Source of the DNA: Lachnospiraceae bacterium
Lineage (GTDB): Bacteria > Bacillota > Clostridia > Lachnospirales > Lachnospiraceae
Direction of reading: 5' to 3'
DNA: 49,750 nucleotides
Assembly: GCA_910575835.1 (NCBI GenBank)
Contig: CAJTGB010000038.1
Location: forward strand, 1-49,750
A program made the position numbers and the translations under genes. Positions 26,910 to 35,934 of this stretch are shown piece by piece; position 1 is the first letter of the stretch, and each line of letters opens with the position of its first letter. The notes beneath the pieces are model-generated. The model was not told where the DNA came from, did no database searches, and saw only the letters and a list, made by a program, of their open reading frames with translations.

Positions 26910-28985
26910 TTAATTAAGTTGGATTATCCTAGCCATACCTTCCTGCGGCAATGCAACTTCCAACACGCCTTCTTCTGAATCCCAGCTTAGCTTGCAGCTC
27001 TCATCATCAGCCGGAAACGCCACCTTCACATCCACCTCTTCCCCTCTCCAATATGCAAGCGGGAGGCGGCACGCCTCGCCTTCCTTCAATCTCCATACAG
27101 CCAGATATCCCTTCTCCTTGGTCTTAAGTCCCAGGCACATCCAGCCGTCTCCATCCTTCGCAAGACCCAGCGGCCAGAACGGCAGCGCTTCCTTGATATC
27201 TTCCCTGATCCGCTTATAATAACCAAGCTCTTCCTTCACAATCTCCCTCTTATCTGCTGCCAGCGCTCCCATGTGCCCGCTCTGGTGGATTCTAAGAAGG
27301 CAGGAATTCACACAGTTGAAGATCGTCTGCTCTCTGGTCGAATCACTCAGCGGATAAGACCAGATCGCCGCCTGCTCCGGCGCAAGCGCAGACGGTGCAT
27401 TGGCCGCAATGGAAGCGTATTTCAGATAATCGGTCTGATCACTGGTAGACTGAATACTATATCTGGAAAGCATGGCATAGTCCATCCTCATTCCTCCGCT
27501 GCTGCAGTTCTCAATGACAAGGTCTGGATAATCAGTAAAGATCCCGTCCAGCCATCTCAGATAAGCCCTGTTATGTTCAAGCAGTCCGTCGCCAGGGCTG
27601 TCAGAATGATATTCCGTACCGATTCCCGCATTAATATTATAATCAATTTTAAAATATCCTATCCCATACTCACGAATCAGCCTGTCCATGACACCTCTCG
27701 TGTATTCCCTCACTTCCTCATTCCTGAAATCCAACTGATAACGGTCCCTGTCTAATGCCGCCTTCCCGTGCCTCTGGAAGAACCAGCCCGAATCCACCTT
27801 ACCGGCCAGGTCACACTGCGTTCCCATAACCTCTATCTCCAGCCAGATTCCCGGCGTCATACCCTTTGCTTTTATATAATCTGTCACCTCGCTAAGCCCA
27901 TTGGGGAATCTGATATCAGAAGGCTGCCATTCTCCAACCTTGTACCACCAATTCTCATCCGTATACCATCCGGCGTCTATACAGTAATATTCACATCCAA
28001 CCGCAGCCGCGGCGTCTATGATCGGCAGTTCCTTCTTGGTCGTTGGATCCGCCCACAGACAATTCATATAATCATTGAAAATAATCGGAAGCTTCTCATT
28101 ATCCTGATTCTTTCTGCGGATCCGGCGGCGGTACTTAGTCAGAGCTGCAAATGTTTCATCAACGCCTCCCTCCACGCATCCTATTGCGGCAGGAACCGTC
28201 TCGAATTCCTCGCCCGGTTTCAGAGATTTCCACCAATGATGGTTGATCTCATCCGGGCCATTGATGACAAGCGCAAGCTGCCCCGCTCTCTCCTGAAGTT
28301 CCCAGTTCCATGCCCCGTTATGCTCGATCTGCCAGAACTGCATGATGCCTCTGCTCGAATTACGCAGGCACGCCAAGGGCAGATACTCCCCGGATGACCA
28401 GGAACCAATATTGCGGATCTGTATCCTCTTAGATGAAATTCCGCAGTCAGATATGATATGATACCCAAGCTGGTTAACCGGCGTCTCCTTCCACTGTATC
28501 TCCTCCTGCCAGGAATTATGCGGGATCAGAAGGCTTATCTGCTCTTGTTCTTCGGATCCCAATCCCGCCTGAACATAGGAAGATACCGCTTCAAGACCGA
28601 TCTCTTCGCTTCCTTCATTCTTCAGAAACAGACGGCAGCGCATCACAGGAATTCCGATATAAAATTGATAAACCATTCTGCCGGACAGCCCTGTAACTTC
28701 ATCCTTTGTATAGATCTCCACCACTCTGCCCATCTCATTTACCTGATCCGTATGGCTTACATAATTCATTCGGTTGCCCGGCAGCGTTCCGCTGTGTCCC
28801 AGACCGAAGTGTTCCAGACGGCTCTCGCCTGTAGTCTGGACTTCAAGCATGGTGTATAAGAATTTCTGATCCTCCTTTGGCTCCTGGCTCATCGGCCGCG
28901 CTCCCATATGCAGAAGCCAAACCGGCTGATCTGCTTCCATTTCAAATATAAGATATAATCCATTTTCTTCAATCTGTAATCTCAT
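26910..28985 (-). CDS. Alpha-galactosidase, GH36
   Basis: 691 aa, no signal peptide, so it acts on imported sugars such as melibiose or raffinose-type oligosaccharides. A beta-sandwich N-terminal part (about 1-290) precedes the barrel. The catalytic nucleophile D448 lies in YFKIDYN, and the acid/base D516 in SIQSTSDQTDY. NCSSGGMRMDY and CIDAGWYTDENWW are also typical of clan GH-D. Its start overlaps the stop of the upstream aldo/keto reductase by 4 nt (ATGA), so the two form one operon, divergent from a sugar ABC importer that could supply the substrate. Confidence 0.93.
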   Translation of the reverse strand: MRLQIEENGLYLIFEMEADQPVWLLHMGARPMSQEPKEDQKFLYTMLEVQTTGESRLEHFGLGHSGTLPGNRMNYVSHTDQVNEMGRVVEIYTKDEVTGLSGRMVYQFYIGIPVMRCRLFLKNEGSEEIGLEAVSSYVQAGLGSEEQEQISLLIPHNSWQEEIQWKETPVNQLGYHIISDCGISSKRIQIRNIGSWSSGEYLPLACLRNSSRGIMQFWQIEHNGAWNWELQERAGQLALVINGPDEINHHWWKSLKPGEEFETVPAAIGCVEGGVDETFAALTKYRRRIRRKNQDNEKLPIIFNDYMNCLWADPTTKKELPIIDAAAAVGCEYYCIDAGWYTDENWWYKVGEWQPSDIRFPNGLSEVTDYIKAKGMTPGIWLEIEVMGTQCDLAGKVDSGWFFQRHGKAALDRDRYQLDFRNEEVREYTRGVMDRLIREYGIGYFKIDYNINAGIGTEYHSDSPGDGLLEHNRAYLRWLDGIFTDYPDLVIENCSSGGMRMDYAMLSRYSIQSTSDQTDYLKYASIAANAPSALAPEQAAIWSYPLSDSTREQTIFNCVNSCLLRIHQSGHMGALAADKREIVKEELGYYKRIREDIKEALPFWPLGLAKDGDGWMCLGLKTKEKGYLAVWRLKEGEACRLPLAYWRGEEVDVKVAFPADDESCKLSWDSEEGVLEVALPQEGMARIIQLN

Positions 28986-30025
28986 CTTATAATATTCTCA
29001 CTCCTTTTCCCCGAATCGTAACCATTCAGCCGAAACCGTTCCGGCTCTATATATATTTCACCTGCCCTTACAATGTCTTCTAACTGCTCCGTATTCCTCG
29101 CTCCGGTTACAGGAAACACCTGGAACGGACTGCTGATCAAATACGCAACCGACAATGTCTGCAGGCTGTACCCAGTCTCCTCCTTGAGATTTAATAAGAA
29201 TTCATATTTTCTCAGATTCTCTTCATTCAGATAAGCCTCACGAAGAGAAAGAGCGATATTCTCAATATTTCCCCCGGAAATAATCCGGCCGTCCTTTACT
29301 TCAACACATGCTTTATTCAACTTTTCAAAAAATCCCATAGCAGTGGAAGAAAACGGTACGGACGGAATCTGAGCCGCACAGTGCCATCGATATTCTTCTT
29401 CTGTTAATTCCACCAATGTAGGATCAGGGTTGGTATTTTTCCCCGGATTGATCGACGCCATACTCCATTGATTTGAAACCGCATAAGGCCCCGGCAGGCC
29501 TTTTGAGCGCATGTAAGTTTCCGCCTTCTCTAACCGTTCGGTACGGTAATTGGACAGCCCGTAATAACGTATCTTTCCCTCCCTTCTAAGCCCTTCCAGA
29601 ATATCTATGATCTCTTCTGCCGATTTCGTCTCGTCATCCCGGTGAAGCCAGTAGAAATCAATGACGTCAAGCCCCATAGTCAAAAGACTTTCCTCCAGAT
29701 CCTTCCTGATCTCCGTCTCGTTCACTCTCGGAATCCTGTCCGGGGTATCAAAGAGATAATGACCGCCCTTGGTGGCAATCACCACATCCTTATATGCTCC
29801 CCTTGATCTTAACCATTCTCCTAAGATCTTCTCGCTGCAGTTTTCAAGCCCCGGAACCCATCTACAATATATATTGGCCGTATCAATAAAATTCCCTCCC
29901 CGGCGCACATACTCATCCAGAATCTCAAAAGACTCTTCTTTACTGAGTTTTTCACCAAAAGAAGCTGTCCCAAGGCAAATATTACTTAATTGCAGGTCTG
30001 TATCCTTCAATATCCTGTATTGCAT
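28982..30025 (-). CDS. Aldo/keto reductase
   Basis: 347 aa NADPH-type barrel oxidoreductase. The catalytic tetrad can be seen: Asp in FIDTANIY with the Tyr 5 residues on, Lys in VVIATKGG and His in FYWLHRDD. The C-terminal NQWSMASINPGKN and VFPVTGARNTEQLED segments follow the family pattern. It is longer than the ~315-aa average through an insert around LENCSEKILGEW. The ATG has GGAGG 6 nt upstream. Operon position before the alpha-galactosidase suggests a sugar or sugar-derived substrate, which is an inference. Confidence 0.9.
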   Translation of the reverse strand: MQYRILKDTDLQLSNICLGTASFGEKLSKEESFEILDEYVRRGGNFIDTANIYCRWVPGLENCSEKILGEWLRSRGAYKDVVIATKGGHYLFDTPDRIPRVNETEIRKDLEESLLTMGLDVIDFYWLHRDDETKSAEEIIDILEGLRREGKIRYYGLSNYRTERLEKAETYMRSKGLPGPYAVSNQWSMASINPGKNTNPDPTLVELTEEEYRWHCAAQIPSVPFSSTAMGFFEKLNKACVEVKDGRIISGGNIENIALSLREAYLNEENLRKYEFLLNLKEETGYSLQTLSVAYLISSPFQVFPVTGARNTEQLEDIVRAGEIYIEPERFRLNGYDSGKRSENIIR

Positions 30026-30248
30026 ATCCTGCCTCCTTCCTCTTTAATTCACTTTCCGTATCGTCATATACTGGCAGCCGCATGATTGCAATTAGGAACT
30101 GTTTGTATGCAGCTTTAACAATGCCTGTATATAATACTAACATATTTTCCCTGTTTCTCCTACGGCAAATACTCTCATTACACATTTTCCGAAACCACTT
30201 TGCTTCCTACGGCTATCGCCATATAAGTATAATAATTTACCTTTCAGA

Positions 30249-30265
30249 TTCCTTATGATAAGGAA
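30249..30265. promoter_or_regulatory. Palindrome, candidate operator
   Basis: TTCCTTATGATAAGGAA is a perfect inverted repeat with 8-bp arms around a central G. It lies about 85 nt upstream of the -35 of the sugar importer promoter and over 220 nt from the divergent gene. Confidence 0.5.
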
Positions 30266-30315
30266 ACAGGAATCTCCGCCAAAAAATATCGATACGAAAC
30301 CATATATAGAAACTA

Positions 30316-30339
30316 TAAATAAATCTTTTCATTTATTTA
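30316..30339. promoter_or_regulatory. AT-rich palindrome next to the -35
   Basis: TAAATAAAT (30316-30324) and ATTTATTTA (30331-30339) are perfect 9-bp arms with a 6-nt loop, ending 10 nt upstream of the -35. The position suits an activator site. Confidence 0.45.
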
Positions 30340-30349
30340 ATCTATCAAT

Positions 30350-30378
30350 TTGATGGTTCCAGCGCATATTGGTATAAT
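30350..30378 (+). promoter_or_regulatory. Promoter of the sugar ABC operon
   Basis: TTGATG (30350-30355), 17-nt spacer, TATAAT (30373-30378). The start codon lies 87 nt downstream. Confidence 0.75.
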
Positions 30379-30464
30379 ATTCAGGAGAAACTTAATTATA
30401 TGCAGGAGCATAAACTGCGGGCAATCCTGTGTATCAAAAATGTCATTGAATGAGGAGGAAACTT

Positions 30465-31775
30465 ATGAAAAAGAGACTGATCAGTACATTACTTATCTTG
30501 TCCATGACAGCCGTCATGGCGGCCGGATGCAGCAAAGAACCGGCAAGTGATTCAAACGGAGACAAAACCGAAGACACATCATCAGGCAGTAACACAGAAG
30601 GTAATGAGGGCATCGAAGGCGGCAGCATCACCTTCATGGCTCCCGACTGGGCGATCCCCACAGACGACCAGCTCAAAGCATTTACCGATGAGACCGGCAT
30701 CGAGGTTACGGTTAATGAAGTCGGCTGGGATGATATCCGCGATAAGATGGTCACAGCAGCAGCCGGCGGACAGGCTGTAGCAGACGTTGTAGAAGTAGAC
30801 TGGTCCTGGGTCGGCGAGTTCTATGCGGCTGACTGGCTGGAGCCGTTGGAGGTATCCGACGAAGTGAAGGCAGATATGCCTACTCTGGAGACATTTACCA
30901 AGGACGGCAATGTACTTGCGATTCCTTACGCTAACGACTACCGTCTGTCTTATTATAACACGAAGCAGTATGAAGACGCCGGGATCAAAGACGAGCCTCA
31001 GACCTGGGACGAGGTATATGCGAACTGCAAGACGCTGAAGGAGAAGGGGGTCTGCGATTATCCGTTCGCACTGCCTTTGAATGCAGAGGAGAAGACCTCA
31101 ACATATCTGATGTGGCTCGCTTATACTATGAACGGCGTTGTCTTCAACGACGACGGAACACTGAATAAAGACTCCGTTCTGGCCGCTTTGAAGTACGAAG
31201 AACAACTGATCAAGGATGAACTGGTGGATCCTGCGGACAAGACCTCTTCCGGTATGGATGCCTATAAACGTATCCTGTCCGGATCCGCGAACTTCCTGAC
31301 CGGGCCGACTTCCTTCGTATCTAAGAGCACCAACGAAGAGGACTGCAGCGTGATCGGACAGATCACACCGATCCTTGTTCCGGGCAAAGACGCCAAAGCA
31401 ACCGTTACTATGGCGCTGCCGGAGGCGCTCGGCGTTACAAAGTTCTCCGAGAATAAGGATGCAGCAAAGAAATTCATCGAATGGTACACCTCTGCCGAGA
31501 TGCAGGAAGCGTTAAATGAGACAAATACTGCTATTCCTACACTGAATTCTGTATTGAAAAAACTTATCGACAATGGTAAAATTCAGAATGCAGGCGCTAT
31601 GATGGAACAGGCTGAATTGATCGCCTCCCCGTTCCCGGGCGGAGTTCCGTCCTATTATGCGGAGATGAGCAACGCAATGTACAACGCGATCAACAAGATG
31701 GCGTTAGGCGAGATGACTGCCGATGAGGCTTACGCGGAGATGGAAGCCAAAGTAACCGAACTGGCAGCCGAATAA
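30465..31775 (+). CDS. Sugar ABC transporter substrate-binding lipoprotein
   Basis: 436 aa from the ATG at 30465 (AGGAGG 6 nt upstream). A lipoprotein signal (LISTLLILSMTAVMAAGC) places it on the outer face of the membrane. It is followed by a Ser/Thr/Asp linker and a family 1 solute-binding domain (ITFMAPDWAIP, VDWSWVGEFYAADWLEPL, WYTSAEMQEALNETNTAIPT). It is the first gene of an importer with two permeases. No ATPase gene is present, so a shared MsmK-type ATPase is likely. The sugar cannot be named; a galactoside would fit the divergent GH36 gene. Confidence 0.93.
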   Translation: MKKRLISTLLILSMTAVMAAGCSKEPASDSNGDKTEDTSSGSNTEGNEGIEGGSITFMAPDWAIPTDDQLKAFTDETGIEVTVNEVGWDDIRDKMVTAAAGGQAVADVVEVDWSWVGEFYAADWLEPLEVSDEVKADMPTLETFTKDGNVLAIPYANDYRLSYYNTKQYEDAGIKDEPQTWDEVYANCKTLKEKGVCDYPFALPLNAEEKTSTYLMWLAYTMNGVVFNDDGTLNKDSVLAALKYEEQLIKDELVDPADKTSSGMDAYKRILSGSANFLTGPTSFVSKSTNEEDCSVIGQITPILVPGKDAKATVTMALPEALGVTKFSENKDAAKKFIEWYTSAEMQEALNETNTAIPTLNSVLKKLIDNGKIQNAGAMMEQAELIASPFPGGVPSYYAEMSNAMYNAINKMALGEMTADEAYAEMEAKVTELAAE

Positions 31776-31795
31776 TAATTAAAAGGAAATAACGA

Positions 31796-32662
31796 ATGAG
31801 AAAAAAGATATTACCTTATCTCTTACTGTCACCCATGATCCTGATCATGGGTGTATTAGTATTTTATCCTATTATAGCAACATTTTCATACAGTTTAAAG
31901 AAATGGAAGCTGACCGCCCCAAACGATATCCATATGGTAGGGCTTCGCAACTATGCCGCAATCTTAAAATCCGATTCCTTCTGGTACAGTTTTCAGAATA
32001 CCCTCTTTATCCTTGCGGTCGTAGTCCTTCTGACAACTGTACTAGGATTCCTTACGTCCATTTTCCTGAATATTGATGTGAAATGGTCTGGAATCCTGCT
32101 GGCTGTCGCCATGCTGCCCTGGGCTCTTCCCCCCTATGTAAACGGTATCCTCTGGAAATTCGTATTCTCCTCAGGGTACGGTTTCATGAACAAAGCAGTC
32201 ATCGGTCTTGGCCTTGCTGACAAACCGATCGAATGGCTTAGCTCCCGCTGGTCGCTTCTTTTCATCGTATCTCTGGTTGTGACCTGGCGGAGCATCCCAT
32301 TTACGGCATTAGTATGTCTGGCAGGAAGGCAGTCGATCCCCGGCGGACTCTATGAGGCAGCCCGCATTGACGGAGGCAGTAAGCGTACTATCTTCCAGAT
32401 GATCACTCTGCCTCTTATGCTTCCGTTTCTGGCGATCGGCATTACATCCACATCTGTCACAGCCATCAACGTATTCGACGAGATCATCGCACTGTCTGGA
32501 TACAGCGATCTGGGGAAAAACATATTGGTAGAGAGCTATATGACTACATTCTCTTTCCTGGATTTCGGAAAAGGAAGCGCAGTTACTTATCTGGTGATGC
32601 TGTTTGCGGGAATCTTAGGGATCTTCTACCTTAGAAGTCTGAACAAGGAGGTAGAATACTGA
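31796..32662 (+). CDS. Sugar ABC transporter permease (MalF/UgpA type)
   Basis: 288 aa with six predicted membrane helices, beginning ILPYLLLSPMILIMGVLVF. The EAA loop that contacts the ATPase is YEAARIDGGSKRTIFQMITL. It lies 20 nt after the binding-protein gene with its own AAGGAAA site, and its stop overlaps the next permease start by one nucleotide (TGATG), indicating coupled translation of the heterodimer. Confidence 0.94.
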   Translation: MRKKILPYLLLSPMILIMGVLVFYPIIATFSYSLKKWKLTAPNDIHMVGLRNYAAILKSDSFWYSFQNTLFILAVVVLLTTVLGFLTSIFLNIDVKWSGILLAVAMLPWALPPYVNGILWKFVFSSGYGFMNKAVIGLGLADKPIEWLSSRWSLLFIVSLVVTWRSIPFTALVCLAGRQSIPGGLYEAARIDGGSKRTIFQMITLPLMLPFLAIGITSTSVTAINVFDEIIALSGYSDLGKNILVESYMTTFSFLDFGKGSAVTYLVMLFAGILGIFYLRSLNKEVEY

Positions 32663-33501
32663 TGAAATTCGGCAAAAAGATCGGCTATTTCATAGCCCTT
32701 GTGATCTTCCTGATATTGACGCTTGGTCCGTTCCTGTGGACATTCGTACTGTCCATCACCCCGGAATATGCTATGATGGAGAAGACGACAAGACTGCTGC
32801 CCGAAGTCATTACTTATGACAATTACCGGGAACTTCTGACATCTGGAACCCAGAAGGGCAGCATCCTGATCACCGGTATAAGAAATGCATTAAAGGCAGT
32901 GGGGGCAACCCTGATCCTTGGAATCCCTATAGCCATGATGAGCGCATACGCCCTGAGCCGCATGGAATTCAAAGGGCGGCTCCTGATCAAGAACCTGCTT
33001 CTGATCACCATGGTCATTCCGGTGATGGCAACCATCATCCCCTTGTTCCGCCTGTTCGTAGCAAGACAATGGCTGGATGACGTGTTCTGGCTGAGCACCG
33101 TTTATGTAAGCTCTTATCTGCCAATGATAACCTGGCTGATGTCGAATTATTTCGCCACCATACCGAAGGAACTGGAAGAAGCCGCCCAGATCGACGGCTG
33201 CGGACGATTGTCTTCCTTTCTTCGGATTATTCTGCCGACCTCTTATCCTATTATTCTGTCGGCAGCGCTTATTATGTTCCTGAATACCTGGAGCCAGTTT
33301 CAGATTCCACTGATCCTGGCATCGTCTCTGGAGACTAAGCCGGTTGCGATCGTCGTGTCTGAGTTCATGACGAAGGATTCTGTCCAATACGGACTTACGG
33401 CTGCGGCAGGTATCATCGCAGTCCTCCCGCCGGCGGCTGCAGCGCTTATCTTCAGAAGATTCCTGGTCTCAGGGATGATGGGCGGGGCAGTAAAAGGGTA
33501 A
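32662..33501 (+). CDS. Sugar ABC transporter permease (MalG/UgpE type)
   Basis: 279 aa with six helices. The EAA motif reads ELEEAAQIDGCGRLSSFLRI, and ITGIRNALKAVGATLILGIP is typical of the MalG branch. It is the partner of the upstream permease and the last gene of the operon. No clear intrinsic terminator was seen in the 90 nt that follow; a new promoter lies there instead. Confidence 0.94.
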   Translation: MKFGKKIGYFIALVIFLILTLGPFLWTFVLSITPEYAMMEKTTRLLPEVITYDNYRELLTSGTQKGSILITGIRNALKAVGATLILGIPIAMMSAYALSRMEFKGRLLIKNLLLITMVIPVMATIIPLFRLFVARQWLDDVFWLSTVYVSSYLPMITWLMSNYFATIPKELEEAAQIDGCGRLSSFLRIILPTSYPIILSAALIMFLNTWSQFQIPLILASSLETKPVAIVVSEFMTKDSVQYGLTAAAGIIAVLPPAAAALIFRRFLVSGMMGGAVKG

Positions 33502-33535
33502 CATCTCTCAATTACTGCTCCCCAAACAGTTAGAA

Positions 33536-33564
33536 TTGTAATATAATTTTTATAATACTATGAT
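33536..33564 (+). promoter_or_regulatory. Promoter of the ATC-hydrolase-like gene
   Basis: TTGTAA (33536-33541), 17-nt spacer, TATGAT (33559-33564), 27 nt before the ATG. A second TATAAT lies within the spacer. Confidence 0.55.
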
Positions 33565-33591
33565 AAAACCATCAGAAAGGGGACTTTAATC

Positions 33592-34290
33592 ATGAAGAAC
33601 GAATCTGTTTGCTGCAAGATCGAACACCATGCGATCCTATTCGCTCTCCTCGCAAAGCATGCGATTGAACTGTGTCAGGACGCAGGGAGAGAAGCGATCC
33701 TCTCCGGCATGACCGTCTATGGAAATGAGCGCGGCAGACGTATGGCAGCTAACGCCCTTGCACGCGGCGATAAACTGACCACTATGACAAATCAGGCATA
33801 CGGAGAATGGAAGCCTGATTATGAAGGACAGATGGACTTCGGACAGCTTCGGACACAACCGACACTGCAGACATACATATCCCGCTGCGCCTGGTGCGAC
33901 GCCTGGAAGAAACACGGCCTGACAGAATACGGTAAACTCTATTGTGTCAATGTTGACAATGCCGTTTACCAGGGTTTCCGTTCTGACTTTGTATGCACAC
34001 CTACTGCCACTGCCTTAAGCTGGGGCGGAGACCGCTGCGAATTCGACTGGGGATATCCTCTGACAGAAGAAGAATCCGCAGCGCTTATCGAAAAGAAAAA
34101 AGAACTTGGAACCTCCTGTATGAAAGATTTTAACTTTCATACGGCACACCTTAAGCACACCATCAGCAAAACCCTGTCTGAAGCATTAGGCGCTGACGGA
34201 GAAAAAGCGGTAAAACTTGCACTTAAGGATTTCTCAGATATCTTCGGCAAAGAATATCTGGAAGCTCTGGACGGCATTTATCCAGAGTAA
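33592..34290 (+). CDS. L-2-amino-thiazoline-4-carboxylic acid hydrolase family protein
   Basis: 232 aa, soluble. The helical N-terminal half has HHAILFALLAKHAIELC, and the conserved cysteine region CAWCDAWKKHGLTEYGKLYC is the part by which I recognise the ATC hydrolase family (Pfam ATC_hydrolase). The characterised enzyme opens the thiazoline ring to S-carbamoyl-cysteine in bacterial cysteine production. Most clostridial members are uncharacterised, and this one lies among sugar genes, so the true substrate is open. AAAGGGG lies upstream of the ATG. Confidence 0.75.
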   Translation: MKNESVCCKIEHHAILFALLAKHAIELCQDAGREAILSGMTVYGNERGRRMAANALARGDKLTTMTNQAYGEWKPDYEGQMDFGQLRTQPTLQTYISRCAWCDAWKKHGLTEYGKLYCVNVDNAVYQGFRSDFVCTPTATALSWGGDRCEFDWGYPLTEEESAALIEKKKELGTSCMKDFNFHTAHLKHTISKTLSEALGADGEKAVKLALKDFSDIFGKEYLEALDGIYPE

Positions 34291-34348
34291 CCATAATCTA
34301 TGACAAGGGAACTTAATTTATCACAAATTTATCAAAGGAGACCTCAGA

Positions 34349-34849
34349 ATGAAAAACTTGGTATTAGCCCGTCAAGATGAATTAAATACATGTAATTCAA
34401 TCATAAACATGGGTAAAGAATTCCAAAAAGAACAGGGATTCTCTCAATGGACAGAGCACTATCCTAACATTGATACGATCAAACAAGATATATTAACCCA
34501 AAAAGGCTACGTTCTCAAAATTGATAACAAAATTGCCGGTTATATGTGCATTGATTTCGACGGTGAACCTGCATATAACGATATACAGGGAAACTGGAAT
34601 ACAAAAGAACCATACGCCGTCATTCACCGAATGGCATTCAGCAAAGATTTCAGAGGTATGGGACTGAGTGAGATCACATTCGGTCTAATTGAAGAACTAT
34701 GCTTTTCAAAAGGATTCAAAAGCATACGGGTCGATACAGATTTGTCCAATAAGCGTATGCAGCATGTCTTAGAAAAATGCGGTTTTTGCAAGTGCGGAAT
34801 AATAATTTTCCAAGGCAGCGACAAATTGGCATATGACAAAATCCTATAA
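34349..34849 (+). CDS. GNAT-family N-acetyltransferase
   Basis: 166 aa acetyl-CoA-dependent transferase. The N-terminal part has a FSQWTEHYPN segment seen in clostridial GNATs. The acetyl-CoA loop is FRGMGLSEITFGLIEEL, and the C-terminal MQHVLEKCGFCKCGII completes the fold. GGAG lies 8 nt upstream. It is visibly more AT-rich than its neighbours, suggesting separate acquisition. Substrate unknown. Confidence 0.85.
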   Translation: MKNLVLARQDELNTCNSIINMGKEFQKEQGFSQWTEHYPNIDTIKQDILTQKGYVLKIDNKIAGYMCIDFDGEPAYNDIQGNWNTKEPYAVIHRMAFSKDFRGMGLSEITFGLIEELCFSKGFKSIRVDTDLSNKRMQHVLEKCGFCKCGIIIFQGSDKLAYDKIL

Positions 34850-34886
34850 AACTGTCCGATAATACATTTCAGAAAGGAAGATCCCC

Positions 34887-35765
34887 ATGCTCTGCCCAGA
34901 CACCCTACATCGTCTCGAATCCATATTTGAACACGGCAAACTTCCCACCCTGGTCTACATCAACAAGCAGAACCACACGAGGAAAGCCATTCACCGCCCG
35001 CTGCACAGACATGACTCCATCTGTGAACTACTGCTGGTATACCGCGGAACCGGCACCTACTACGTGAACGGGAAGTCATACCCGCTCTCTGAGGGCAGCG
35101 TGATCTATTATAACCAGGGAGACCTGCACGAGGTTATCTCCGAGACGGAAAATGAGATCGGAGATTACTGCATCGGTATCTCCAATCTCCGCCGGTGCGG
35201 CCTTCCGCCGGGATGCCTCATCTCCCCCGGCGGCCCCAGCGTCCGGCAGGCCGGCCCCTTATACCCGATGCTCCTTACCATGTGTGAACAGATGTATACC
35301 CTTGAAGGAACGAACGCAGAGGGCAAGCTAACGGCACAACTCCTATGCTCCGCGATCATCGTTCTGACCAGCCAGATAGAGAGTTTTCCCCTGAACGGAA
35401 CGGAGGAATCCGACGAAGCACACATGGTATTAAGAATCCGCAACTATCTGAATGAACATTTTATGGAAGATATCACACTGGACACAGCCGGAGAAGCACT
35501 GGGATGCTCGGCAACCTATATCTCCCACATCTTCAAGAAAGCAACCGGCAGAACCCCGATCCAGTACATTATACGCAGACGGATCGGACACGCCCAGACC
35601 TTGCTGATCTCAACCGATCATTCCGTCACACGGATCGCCGCTCTCGTGGGATATGACAATACGAATTATTTCAGCACTATCTTCTCCAAGATCGTGGGAA
35701 TGTCGCCCGCGCGGTACAGAGAATTCTATAAGGAAGAAATGCGAGGCCTTAAGAACCAGTCATAG
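34887..35765 (+). CDS. AraC-family transcriptional regulator
   Basis: 292 aa. The N-terminal half is a cupin-like sensor (HRPLHRHDSICELLLVYRG, VIYYNQGDLHEV). The C-terminal half is the double helix-turn-helix: TLDTAGEALGCSATYISHIFKKATG, shown here in part as EALGCSATYISHIFKK, and TRIAALVGYDNTNYFSTIFS. GGAAG lies 6 nt before the ATG. It directly precedes the isomerase/Gfo-Idh operon, and two near-identical direct repeats between its stop and that operon's promoter look like its binding sites. Confidence 0.93.
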   Translation: MLCPDTLHRLESIFEHGKLPTLVYINKQNHTRKAIHRPLHRHDSICELLLVYRGTGTYYVNGKSYPLSEGSVIYYNQGDLHEVISETENEIGDYCIGISNLRRCGLPPGCLISPGGPSVRQAGPLYPMLLTMCEQMYTLEGTNAEGKLTAQLLCSAIIVLTSQIESFPLNGTEESDEAHMVLRIRNYLNEHFMEDITLDTAGEALGCSATYISHIFKKATGRTPIQYIIRRRIGHAQTLLISTDHSVTRIAALVGYDNTNYFSTIFSKIVGMSPARYREFYKEEMRGLKNQS

Positions 35766-35771
35766 AACAGT

Positions 35772-35861
35772 ACAGAATAGTGAAGACACATCCGCTGATA
35801 ATCCCAAAAACTGCCCTTTCAGGCGCAAAATATTATTTTCCCATACAGTATAGTGAAGGCA
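35772..35861 (+). promoter_or_regulatory. Paired direct repeats, probable AraC-family operators
   Basis: ACAGAATAGTGAAGACA (35772-35788) recurs as ACAGTATAGTGAAGGCA (35845-35861), 15 of 17 identical and in the same orientation. The starts are 73 bp apart, close to seven helical turns. The downstream copy ends exactly at the -35 region, the position used by AraC-type activators. Confidence 0.7.
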
Positions 35862-35884
35862 GGTTTTCTAAAATAACCTATAAT
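35856..35884 (+). promoter_or_regulatory. Activator-dependent promoter of the isomerase operon
   Basis: A perfect -10 TATAAT (35879-35884) has only a poor -35 (AAGGCA, 35856-35861) at 17-nt spacing. That poor -35 is the end of the second direct repeat, which suggests activation by the neighbouring AraC protein. Confidence 0.65.
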
Positions 35885-35934
35885 AGAATCATAGAAAATA
35901 TAAGTGACATCAACTTATTTCAGGAGGGAAAATT

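Larger units (their letters stand above)
30026..30464. other. Divergent control region between two sugar operons
   Basis: 439 nt without a gene between the aldo/keto reductase/GH36 operon (minus) and the sugar ABC operon (plus). It is AT-rich. It holds two palindromes (30249-30265 and 30316-30339) and a strong plus-strand promoter (30350-30378). For the minus operon I can offer only a weak candidate (TTGCCG-18-TATGTT near 30140-30170). No CcpA-type cre box stood out. Confidence 0.5.
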
